Part shown: positions 1 through 5,412 of the stretch, one piece after another
How positions within the stretch are numbered: position 1 is the first letter of the stretch
Layout of the letters: the number at the start of each line of letters is the position of its first letter
DNA from: Clostridiales bacterium
GTDB lineage: Bacteria; Bacillota; Clostridia; WRLR01
NCBI GenBank assembly: GCA_031263625.1
Contig: JAISFK010000435.1
Coordinates: 1-5,950, forward strand
Direction: 5' to 3'
Length of the DNA: 5,950 bases
Notes under the pieces: model-generated
Database searches by the model: none
What the model was told of the DNA's origin: nothing
The model's input: the letters and a program-made list of their open reading frames with translations, nothing else
Position numbers and translations under genes: made by a program

Positions 1-1964
1 GCCTCCTCCGTCTCAACGACGAACTTCGCGCTGACCGCGCCCTGCTCCGTGACGAGCTTCAGCGCGACCTTGCCCAAGTTTTCGGGCTTCAGGCTCATCA
101 GCATCTCCGACTTGCCGCCCTCCAAGATCAGCTTCGCGCTCTGCGACAGCTCGCTCAAGAGGGCCTGCCTGTCGAAGCGGGCTATCGCCTCGCCCAGCCC
201 GGTTCCCCCGGCCTGCCGCGCGCCGCCCAGCCTCTGCGCCGCCAAGGCGCCGGCAAAGCCCTGGCCCGCGCCTTGCGCCGCGCTCGCGGCGTCCGCCGCT
301 GGCGCGGAAGCTGCGGCCGCAACGCTTGCGGGGGCGGGCGCCGCGCCCGCGAGCGCCTGCGGCCTGGCCGTTCCCGCGCCGAGCGGCGCGCCGGCGGCAG
401 CTGGGCCGCCCGCCTGCGATCCGCCGGCCATGCCGCCGCTCGCCGAGCCGCCGGGCGCCGAATCGCCGCCCTCGCCGGTCTGGGCGCCGCCAGACGATGC
501 CGATCCGCCCTCGCTTCGGCCCTGCTCCCGGCCCGCGCCCTGCCCGCCGCCTTGGAGCGGCTGGGCCGCAGCCAGCCCGGCGTCCGCCAGGGCGCCGGCC
601 GCGCCGCCCAATGGCGCTTCCGATGTCTGGGCCGCCGCAGCCGCCCCGCCCGAAAGCTCACGGCTCGCGCCCTCGCCGGCGCCTAGCGCTGCCGCCGCAG
701 CCGCCTGCGCGGCCGCGCCGCCGTCGCCGTCCCCGTCCGCAGGCGCCGCCGCGCTCTGCGCGGCCTGCCCCGTCGCTTCCGGAGCGGCCTGCGCCGCGCC
801 CGCCGCCAGCGACTGCCTGATCTGCGCCGCCGACGCGCCGTAGTCCGCGACGTCCAGCGCGACCCGCTCGCCGGCCGCGTCCGCGATCAGCGCCTCAAGA
901 GCCGCCGCGCTCCGCGCTCCGCCGCCCTCGCCATCGCCCTCTCCGATCCCGCCGGCGCCCCCGGCTTCCGCGGCGCTCCCAAACCCGACGCCTGCGGCCT
1001 GCTCCGGCGCGGCGGCGAGCGCCGCCCCGCGCAATTCCGCGCCGGCTGCCGCCTCGGCGGCTGAGCCAGCCGCGCCGGCCGCGATCCCGTCGCCGCCGCT
1101 GAGGCGCTCAGCCACAGCTGGCGCGGAGGCGCCCGCCGACGCGCCCGGCGCAGGCTGCCCCTGCTCGCCGCCGCCAGCCGCCTGGCCCGCGCCAAAGGCC
1201 CGCGCCTCCGCTCCAATCGCGTCCGGCCTGTCCTGCGCAGAGGCACCCGCCTGCCGCGACCCGCCCGCGTCGGGCGCCGCCGCTCCCGCGCCGGCGTTCG
1301 CGCCCGCCCTCTCGCCGGCGCCGGCCCTGGCGCCCGCGCCCGCGGAAGCCTTCGCGGCGGCGCTCTCGCCCGCCCGCTTCCGCGAGCTGCCGCGCCTGCC
1401 GGCCTCGGCTCTGCCCTCCGCGACGCCGCGCAGCTCCGCGCCGCCGGCTTCGGAGGACTTGCCCAGCCCACGCCGCGCCAAGTCCGAAGCCGCGCTGTCG
1501 GCGCGGCGGGAAGCCAGCGCCGCTCCGCTCCGCGAGAGCGCGCCCAGCAACAGCCCCCTCATGCTCGGCGCCTCGGCGGCGCCGGCCTGCCCGGCGCCGC
1601 CGGCAACCTTGCCGTCCGCATCCGCGCCGGCGGCGCTCGCCCCGCCCGGCTCGCCGGATCCGGACGCCGCCGAGCGCGAAGCCTCCGCGCCCAAGCCGCC
1701 TGCTGCCGCGCCGCGCTCAGCCCCTGCCGAGCCAGCCGCCGCAGCCTCGCTGGCGGCCTTCAGCCTGTCCAGCAGCCGCGCCAGCTCCCGCGCAAAGCCG
1801 CCGCCCAAATCCCCGGCGCCCGTGCCGGCGCCCGCGCCAATTTGCGAGCCGGCTCCGGCGGCCCTGCCAGCGCCGCCAGCGGCAACGGCCGCCGCAGCCG
1901 CAGCCGCAATATTCGCAACGGCGCCGTTCGCGCCGCCCGCCATGTTCATGTCAGCCACATTCAT
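1..1964 (-). CDS. fliK: Flagellar hook-length control protein FliK (3' end outside window)
   Basis: FliK is secreted by the flagellar type III export apparatus, measures hook length, and its C-terminal domain acts with FlhB to switch export from hook to filament subunits. One frame stays open from ATG at 1964 to the left edge, giving 654 visible codons. The C-terminal part (about residues 595-654) reads LILEGGKSEM followed by LMSLKPENLGKVALKL, then GAVSAKFVVETE. This is the conserved core of the Flg_hook domain, where 'L.PE.LG.V.L.L' followed by 'G.v.a.f' is diagnostic. The section between about residues 10 and 590 is Ala/Gly-rich low-complexity sequence, typical of the poorly conserved FliK ruler region but extreme in composition. 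ATG 1964 is the first in-frame start after the stop at 2040-2042; a purine-rich AAGGGGGTGGGA lies slightly far upstream. ATGs at 1949 and 1943 are alternatives with poorer upstream sequence. The last part of the domain lies outside the window. Recognition rests on the C-terminal motif. Confidence 0.88.
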   Translation of the reverse strand, partial: MNVADMNMAGGANGAVANIAAAAAAAVAAGGAGRAAGAGSQIGAGAGTGAGDLGGGFARELARLLDRLKAASEAAAAGSAGAERGAAAGGLGAEASRSAASGSGEPGGASAAGADADGKVAGGAGQAGAAEAPSMRGLLLGALSRSGAALASRRADSAASDLARRGLGKSSEAGGAELRGVAEGRAEAGRRGSSRKRAGESAAAKASAGAGARAGAGERAGANAGAGAAAPDAGGSRQAGASAQDRPDAIGAEARAFGAGQAAGGGEQGQPAPGASAGASAPAVAERLSGGDGIAAGAAGSAAEAAAGAELRGAALAAAPEQAAGVGFGSAAEAGGAGGIGEGDGEGGGARSAAALEALIADAAGERVALDVADYGASAAQIRQSLAAGAAQAAPEATGQAAQSAAAPADGDGDGGAAAQAAAAAALGAGEGASRELSGGAAAAAQTSEAPLGGAAGALADAGLAAAQPLQGGGQGAGREQGRSEGGSASSGGAQTGEGGDSAPGGSASGGMAGGSQAGGPAAAGAPLGAGTARPQALAGAAPAPASVAAAASAPAADAASAAQGAGQGFAGALAAQRLGGARQAGGTGLGEAIARFDRQALLSELSQSAKLILEGGKSEMLMSLKPENLGKVALKLVTEQGAVSAKFVVETEE

Positions 1965-2039
1965 GCCCGCCGTAGTCCCACCCCCTTCAGCGCCCCCGCC
2001 GCGAAGCCCTGCCGCTCCCGCCGGCGCCGGCGCGATTTT

Positions 2040-2070
2040 TCATCCCCGCTTTATTCCCGCTTATTCCCGC
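2040..2070. repeat. 10-bp tandem repeat upstream of fliK
   Basis: TTATTCCCGC occurs twice in perfect tandem (2051-2060 and 2061-2070). A degenerate third unit, TCATCCCCGC, lies at 2040-2049 after a one-base gap. On the fliK strand this reads GCGGGAATAA repeated, about 75-105 nt upstream of the fliK start. It could be a repeated protein-binding site or simply slippage; no promoter is obvious within it. Confidence 0.6.
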
Positions 2071-2123
2071 TTTAGCCTCCGCCCAAAGTCTCTGGGCCGG
2101 CTAAGGGCAATGCTTTATACTGA

Positions 2124-2219
2124 CGAGCATTTGAATTTTCCATCAACGCGAGTCAGTAATGCTCGTTTCCTCTGTCCGACCGCAAATTGCGGTCGGAATC
2201 CCAATCGAACACGAGCATA
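2124..2219 (+). repeat. Structured ~96-bp repeat, copy 1
   Basis: This unit matches 2347-2443 almost base for base, with three simple substitutions plus a small substitution/indel cluster. It begins with CGAGCAT, has the inverted heptamer ATGCTCG at 2159-2165, then a hairpin with an 8-bp stem CCGACCGC / GCGGTCGG around the loop AAATT (2176-2196), and ends with a direct copy of CGAGCAT at 2212-2218. The shared structure and lack of plausible coding suggest a dispersed palindromic repeat (REP or MITE-like). Family membership cannot be established from one window. Both strands can be read as short open peptides across it, which is probably fortuitous. Confidence 0.85.
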
Positions 2220-2346
2220 GTCGCGGATCCGTTTTAGCGTATCGTTATATGTATCGGCAAGCGGGCGCAAAACAATAACGGCAATAGCGGGCCCAGCGCC
2301 AGCCCCGGTAACAGCCCTCACTAGCAGCTATAAAAATCTACCCTGC
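2220..2346. other. Spacer between the two long repeats
   Basis: This 127-bp stretch shows no credible gene. The one notable element is at 2239-2250: read on the minus strand it is ATATAACGATAC, identical to part of the candidate PadR operator at 2491-2502. It is flanked on the plus strand by two direct GTATCG hexamers (2239-2244 and 2251-2256). It may be a second, inverted operator site or a relic of a rearranged promoter region. No promoter or terminator was recognised in the rest. Confidence 0.5.
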
Positions 2347-2443
2347 CGAGCATTTGAATTTTCCATCAACGCAAGTCAGTAATGCTCGTTTCCTCTGTCC
2401 GGCCGCAAATTGCGGTCGGAATTTCCAATCGAACACGAGTATA
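2347..2443 (+). repeat. Structured ~96-bp repeat, copy 2
   Basis: This is the second direct copy of the 2124-2219 unit, in the same orientation and starting 223 bp later. The terminal heptamer CGAGCAT (2347-2353) and its inverted partner ATGCTCG (2382-2388) are unchanged. The central hairpin has CCGGCCGC in its left arm where copy 1 has CCGACCGC; the change converts an A-U pair into a G-U wobble, so the stem would survive in RNA. The right-end heptamer has drifted to CGAGTAT. The copy ends only 9 bp before the -35 box of the padR promoter, so it could influence that promoter. Confidence 0.85.
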
Positions 2444-2452
2444 AAAACGCGC

Positions 2453-2482
2453 TTGACATTCAGGTTCCGCGCACGATATACT
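2453..2482 (+). promoter_or_regulatory. Sigma-A-type promoter for padR-DUF2812
   Basis: A consensus -35 hexamer TTGACA (2453-2458) is separated by 18 bp from TATACT (2477-2482), a near-consensus -10. It lies 48 bp upstream of the padR GTG, leaving a short leader. No other comparably good promoter was seen between fliK and padR. The -10 box falls inside the 15-bp tandem repeat described separately, as expected if a repressor bound there would block RNA polymerase. Confidence 0.8.
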
Positions 2483-2503
2483 GATACTCGATATAACGAT
2501 ACT
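2474..2503 (+). promoter_or_regulatory. 15-bp tandem repeat, candidate PadR operator
   Basis: Two adjacent 15-bp units, CGATATACTGATACT (2474-2488) and CGATATAACGATACT (2489-2503), match at 13 of 15 positions; the next bases, CGA, start a third unit that then diverges. The array covers the -10 box and likely transcription start. PadR proteins commonly repress their own operon through sites overlapping the promoter, so autoregulation is a reasonable inference. Classical PadR operators are inverted repeats; here the obvious symmetry is direct, so how a dimer would contact it is unclear. Confidence 0.6.
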
Positions 2504-2530
2504 CGAACTCGTTGGAAAGAGGATGGCCCC

Positions 2531-2872
2531 GTGGCGCGAGAGCAACTGCAGACCCTGTCCGAGCCTATGTATTTTGTTCTGCTGGCATTGACAAAACCCT
2601 TGCACGGATATGAAATAATGCAAGCGGTTTCTTCAATTTCAAACGGCCGCGTTAAAGTCGGCGCGGGCACTCTGTACGCATTGTTGGCGCGGTTTGAAAA
2701 AGAAGAGATGGTTATCCGGATAAGCGATGACGGGCGTCGAAAAACATACGCGCTAACCGAAAAAGGGCGCGGATTTTTAGACCGTGAATATGGGCGGCTC
2801 AAAGAATCCATAACAGCTTATGACGAATATGCCAATTATGCCAAATATGCCTCAAAGGAGCCAAAGCCGTGA
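2531..2872 (+). CDS. PadR-family transcriptional regulator
   Basis: This encodes a 113-residue winged-helix regulator, about the normal size for a short PadR protein lacking the long C-terminal dimerisation helices. The N-terminus MAREQLQTLSEPMYFVLLAL, then HGYEIM (25-30), NGRVKVGAGTLYALLARFE (38-56) and the wing GRRKTYALTEKG (68-79), are family hallmarks. The start is GTG 2531, chosen because GAGG at 2519-2522 gives 8-nt spacing and the conserved family N-terminus begins there. An in-frame extension back to about 2354 would translate the upstream repeat and promoter and is not credible. The gene is followed, with a 4-nt overlap, by a DUF2812 membrane protein, a typical partner. It probably represses its own operon through the tandem repeat over the -10 box. 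The inducing signal cannot be read from sequence. Confidence 0.93.
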   Translation: MAREQLQTLSEPMYFVLLALTKPLHGYEIMQAVSSISNGRVKVGAGTLYALLARFEKEEMVIRISDDGRRKTYALTEKGRGFLDREYGRLKESITAYDEYANYAKYASKEPKP

Positions 2873-4233
2873 AAAACAGTTGCATGCGCCAAATGTACAT
2901 GGGCACAATCGGCGATATGAAAACTTTGGAGCGCCATTTTGCCCATATGGCGGAACAAGGCTGGATGATTGACAAAATAGGCTATTTCTCTCACCGCTAC
3001 CGAGCCATTGAGCCGAGCGGGAAACGTTTCTTTGTGGACTTCCTGCCGCAAATTACCGCATTTGATTATCCCGAAAATGAGGACGCGCAAGATTACCGCC
3101 GCTTTTGCGAAGATTCGGGATGGGCTTTTGTGGCGGCAAACAAACAGTTTCATGTTTTCTGCGCGAAGGAAGATGCGCCAGAGCCCATGCCCATCCATAC
3201 CGACAACGCTATCCAGGCGCGGATATATTTGAAGGCTTGCCGGAAATATGAGGCATTTCCATATGCCTTTCTAATACTCGTGTCGGCGCTTCTCTTTGCG
3301 CTGTATTTAAGCAATGGGATGGAGGCTTTTTTATCCAATATACTCATCTTTCAGATGATTGGCTTTTCAGTCTTTTCCATCGGGTGGTTTTGGACTGTCG
3401 GCTTTTCGATTTTATGGTATCGGCGCGCTAAAAAGGCCGCTAAGCTGGACTTGCCGCTGCCAACTGCCAATTATCGCCTGTCGCGCGCGCGAAACAGCAC
3501 ATTCGCGGCGTGCGCTGTCGTTTGCCTTGTCTGCCAATTTGCCGGCGTTTTTCTGGAAATGCTCGGCGGGATGCCGGCAGCGCTCCTGCTGATATTTTTC
3601 ATGCCGCTGTCGGGGGTAGGCGTTGGGCTATGGATAAGGCGGCAAATAGACACGAAGCGGCGCAATCGCAAATCCAATATGCGGATTGCCATTTTTGCAA
3701 TAGCGCTGATGGAAGTCGCCCTTCTCGGCATAATGGGCGTTGCGGCACGGCAAATGATGGCCGCCCAACGCATCTCAGACTCGCTTGAAAATCGCCCCGC
3801 CCTTACGCTTGGCGCGCTTGGCATAACATCATCGCCAGAGAGGGCGGACACGCGCGTAAAAGGCAGCGTCGCCGTGCCAATTCATTACAGCTATTGGGAA
3901 TCGAATCATCAAGGAAATGTCCATACGGAAGTTTACCGCCCCGCCAACAAAATGTTGGCGCAAGGGCTGTATGGCCGCTATGCCAATGAGCTTAAAAAAG
4001 GCTATAGCGACGGAATTGGCTACGACTGCGAGCTGACATGCCTCACTCCTGAAAACGCCGCCGTCTGGGGCGCGGAGACCGGCGTCGCCGTTTTTAATCC
4101 AGAGGGCCGCACAAGCGAGCTGATCCTGCTGCGCGGCAAAACTCTTTTGCGGCTTTCGATTTATGGGGAAGGCATCGGCGCGGAGAGAGCCGCCGAAGCC
4201 GTGCGGAACTTGTGGGGAGAGAAAGCGAATTGA
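2869..4233 (+). CDS. DUF2812 domain-containing membrane protein
   Basis: This is a 454-residue protein of unknown biochemical role. The N-terminal ~110 residues fit the DUF2812 pattern: an aromatic- and charge-rich cytoplasmic domain with HMAEQGWMIDKIG (26-38), RYRAIEPSGKRFFVDFLP (43-60), DAQDYRRFCEDSGWAFVA (72-89) and FHVFCAK (94-100). About five hydrophobic segments follow (roughly 130-150, 156-184, 211-233, 236-255 and 272-294), the second long enough for one or a bent helix. A ~160-residue C-terminal soluble part has no recognised motif. The start is GTG 2869, overlapping the padR stop as GTGA, with AAGGAG at 2855-2860 and 8-nt spacing, so translation is probably coupled to padR. DUF2812 proteins are frequent PadR partners in Bacillota and are suspected to act in envelope or signal-response functions, but none is established. 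An odd number of helices would place the C-terminal part outside the cell. Confidence 0.88.
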   Translation: MKNSCMRQMYMGTIGDMKTLERHFAHMAEQGWMIDKIGYFSHRYRAIEPSGKRFFVDFLPQITAFDYPENEDAQDYRRFCEDSGWAFVAANKQFHVFCAKEDAPEPMPIHTDNAIQARIYLKACRKYEAFPYAFLILVSALLFALYLSNGMEAFLSNILIFQMIGFSVFSIGWFWTVGFSILWYRRAKKAAKLDLPLPTANYRLSRARNSTFAACAVVCLVCQFAGVFLEMLGGMPAALLLIFFMPLSGVGVGLWIRRQIDTKRRNRKSNMRIAIFAIALMEVALLGIMGVAARQMMAAQRISDSLENRPALTLGALGITSSPERADTRVKGSVAVPIHYSYWESNHQGNVHTEVYRPANKMLAQGLYGRYANELKKGYSDGIGYDCELTCLTPENAAVWGAETGVAVFNPEGRTSELILLRGKTLLRLSIYGEGIGAERAAEAVRNLWGEKAN

Positions 4234-4243
4234 TCTGGACAAA

Positions 4244-4266
4244 TTGTGTAGTTTCAAACTGCACAA
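4244..4266. repeat. 23-bp near-palindrome abutting the CHAP reading frame
   Basis: Arms TTGTGTAGTTT (4244-4254) and AAACTGCACAA (4256-4266) are complementary at 10 of 11 positions around one central base; the exception, T4249 with G4261, would be a wobble pair in RNA. It sits 10 nt after the DUF2812 stop and ends immediately before ATG 4267. No T-run follows, so it is not a normal terminator. It could be an operator, a recombination or insertion scar, or a hairpin that hinders translation. Confidence 0.6.
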
Positions 4267-5001
4267 ATGCCGTCTTTCCTTAATTTGACATCTTTTACGA
4301 ATCATATTGAGATAATCAACCGCTGCAAAACCGTTGAAGGACGGGTCTTTTACGTGCTGTACGCCCATAGGGAGCAACTCACTGTCAAGGAATTGCAGCG
4401 TTGTTTGAAAACCGTTACCAAAACGATTCTGTATATCACTGTTGCCCACAAGACCGACGGCGAAATGGCGGCGCAGTACGGGTTCAGCCAAAAGCAGAAA
4501 GACCAACTTGCCGAATTGCTCTCCGACCAGTACGCCGACCTATGGAGAGCGGTTCTCTATGGAATCCACAATGGGAGCGGCGATATTGTGGCGGTTGCCA
4601 TATCCCAGCTTGGCAACGTCAATGGCGACGTGTACTGGGCGTTCATGGGCTTTGAAAGCCGCGTGGCTTGGTGCGCCTGCTTTGTTTCGTGGTGCGCCAA
4701 CGAGTGCGGATACCTTGACGCTGGCATTATCCCGCGCTTTGCCGCCTGCCAGTCACAGGGGATTCCGTGGTTCAAGGAGCGCGGGCTTTGGCAGGATGCT
4801 GGCGGCTACGTCCCCGCTCCCGGCGACATCATCTTCTTCGACTGGGAGCAGAACGGGCATTCCGACCATGTGGGAATTGTGGAATACGTCGAAGGCGATG
4901 TGGCTCACACCGTTGAGGGCAATACCTCTAACTCCGTAGCAAGAAGGAGCTATCGGCTGGATAGTCCGAACGTACAGGGTTATGGCTGTCCGTTGTATTG
5001 A
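4267..5001 (+). CDS. CHAP-domain cell-wall peptidase, probably 5'-truncated mobile-element gene
   Basis: This encodes a cysteine peptidase or amidase of the CHAP (NlpC/P60-like) fold that would cut peptidoglycan. The domain covers about residues 106-244: the catalytic Cys136 lies in AWCACFVSWCANECGY, the His201 in HSDHVGIVEYV, and an acidic/polar site in VEGNTS (216-221), followed by the terminal GYGCPLY. GDIIFFDWE (186-194) is the usual central strand. Residues ~35-105 (including TKTILYITVAHKT, then YGFSQKQKDQLAELLS) resemble the segment before the CHAP domain in conjugative-element hydrolases of Clostridia (CD1108-like), from memory. No signal peptide or transmembrane anchor is visible, although such proteins act outside the cell. 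No Shine-Dalgarno precedes ATG 4267, and an in-frame TAG lies at 4249-4251. The gene is therefore probably a remnant that has lost its 5' end; the catalytic part is intact. A start further inside cannot be excluded. Confidence 0.82.
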   Translation: MPSFLNLTSFTNHIEIINRCKTVEGRVFYVLYAHREQLTVKELQRCLKTVTKTILYITVAHKTDGEMAAQYGFSQKQKDQLAELLSDQYADLWRAVLYGIHNGSGDIVAVAISQLGNVNGDVYWAFMGFESRVAWCACFVSWCANECGYLDAGIIPRFAACQSQGIPWFKERGLWQDAGGYVPAPGDIIFFDWEQNGHSDHVGIVEYVEGDVAHTVEGNTSNSVARRSYRLDSPNVQGYGCPLY

Positions 5002-5007
5002 GCATCT

Positions 5008-5031
5008 GAGCCGCTTTCAGGCGGCTCTTTT
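5008..5031 (+). terminator. Rho-independent terminator after the CHAP gene
   Basis: A perfect 7-bp GC-rich stem, GAGCCGC (5008-5014) with GCGGCTC (5021-5027), closes a 6-nt loop and is followed by TTTT. It begins 7 nt after the CHAP stop codon. It separates the CHAP transcript from the downstream HTH gene, which has its own promoter. Confidence 0.85.
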
Positions 5032-5111
5032 ACATAGGCAATCATTGTATCTCCCCAAAAAATCTTACAAACACCAACAAAATATTATCTTTGCGAACGC
5101 GAATGACAGTA

Positions 5112-5140
5112 TTGCATATTCCAATGAAATGTGTTATTCT
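5112..5140 (+). promoter_or_regulatory. Promoter of the HTH-DUF1016 operon
   Basis: TTGCAT (5112-5117) and TATTCT (5135-5140) are separated by exactly 17 bp, a good sigma-A-type match, 41 bp upstream of the HTH start. The -35 hexamer has an inverted partner, ATGCAA, at 5160-5165 between promoter and ribosome-binding site. Together these might form an operator for the HTH protein, though six bases is weak evidence. The A/T-rich stretch 5034-5111 shows nothing else. Confidence 0.65.
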
Positions 5141-5181
5141 TGAAGAGCAACATGCGATAATGCAAGGCAGGAGGGTTCAAT

Positions 5182-5412
5182 ATGGCTGTAAGTTACAAAA
5201 AACTTTGGCATTTGCTGCTGGATAAAGACATGAACAAGCAGGATTTGATGCGCGTTTCAAAAATCAGCTCTTCCTCGGTCGCCAAATTATCCAAGGGCGT
5301 GAACGTCAGCATGGACACGCTCGCCCGTATCTGCAACGCCTTGGAGTGCAATGTTTCCGACATTATGGAAATCACGCCTGATAAAAGGGAGGACAAAGCC
5401 AATGCCGAATAA
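5182..5412 (+). CDS. Small Cro/C1-type (XRE family) helix-turn-helix regulator
   Basis: This is a 76-residue DNA-binding protein consisting of little more than one HTH domain. Helix-forming segments are at about 5-14 (YKKLWHLLLD), 18-26 (NKQDLMRVS), the recognition helix around 29-38 (SSSSVAKLSK), 44-54 (MDTLARICNAL) and 57-64 (NVSDIMEI). The pattern 'LW.LL.DK.M.K.DL', then 'S..S..KL.KG..V....L..IC.AL.C...DIMEI', is typical of the small HTH_26-like regulators found near mobile elements and restriction or nuclease genes in Bacillota. The ATG at 5182 has an excellent AGGAGGG (5169-5175) 6 nt upstream. The stop overlaps the start of the DUF1016 reading frame by 11 nt, so the two were co-transcribed. 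It probably regulates this operon. A short lysine- and acid-rich tail follows the domain. Confidence 0.92.
   Translation: MAVSYKKLWHLLLDKDMNKQDLMRVSKISSSSVAKLSKGVNVSMDTLARICNALECNVSDIMEITPDKREDKANAE

Noticed and set aside
49..843. Plus-strand Ala/Pro-rich open frame of 264 codons
   Set aside because: It is antisense to fliK. It has no domain motif, its composition is that of translated GC-rich DNA, and the opposite strand carries the recognisable Flg_hook motif.
887..1471. Minus-strand Arg/Ala-rich frame of 194 codons (and a similar one at 182-661)
   Set aside because: These lie in a different register from fliK, are Arg-rich frame-shadow products and match no family.
2176..2196. The repeat hairpin as a transcription terminator
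   Set aside because: No T-run follows the stem, and no gene ends just upstream on either strand.
1459..2220. Plus-strand Ala/Pro-rich frame running through the fliK start into repeat copy 1
   Set aside because: It crosses the fliK start and the intergenic repeat and changes character abruptly; it is an artefact of GC-rich antisense DNA.
2115..2321. Minus-strand 68-codon frame across repeat copy 1
   Set aside because: Half of it translates the structured repeat and recurs from copy 2 with the same sequence. There is no ribosome-binding site, so it is more likely repeat translation than a gene.
2124..2443. CRISPR array
   Set aside because: There are only two units, each about 96 bp, with one long spacer and no cas genes.
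2354..2530. N-terminal extension of PadR back to a TTG in repeat copy 2
   Set aside because: It would translate the repeat, the promoter and the operator; the conserved PadR N-terminus and ribosome-binding site place the start at 2531.
2338..2811. Minus-strand 157-codon frame antisense to padR
   Set aside because: The opposite strand encodes a clear PadR protein with a promoter and ribosome-binding site.
4285..4316. TTGACA followed by GATAAT as a promoter inside the CHAP frame
   Set aside because: The spacing is 20 bp; the alternative -10 at 17 bp (TGAGAT) is poor, and no well-placed ribosome-binding site and start follow.
3829..4506. Minus-strand 225-codon frame
   Set aside because: It is antisense to the end of the DUF2812 gene and the start of the CHAP gene, with no recognisable motif.
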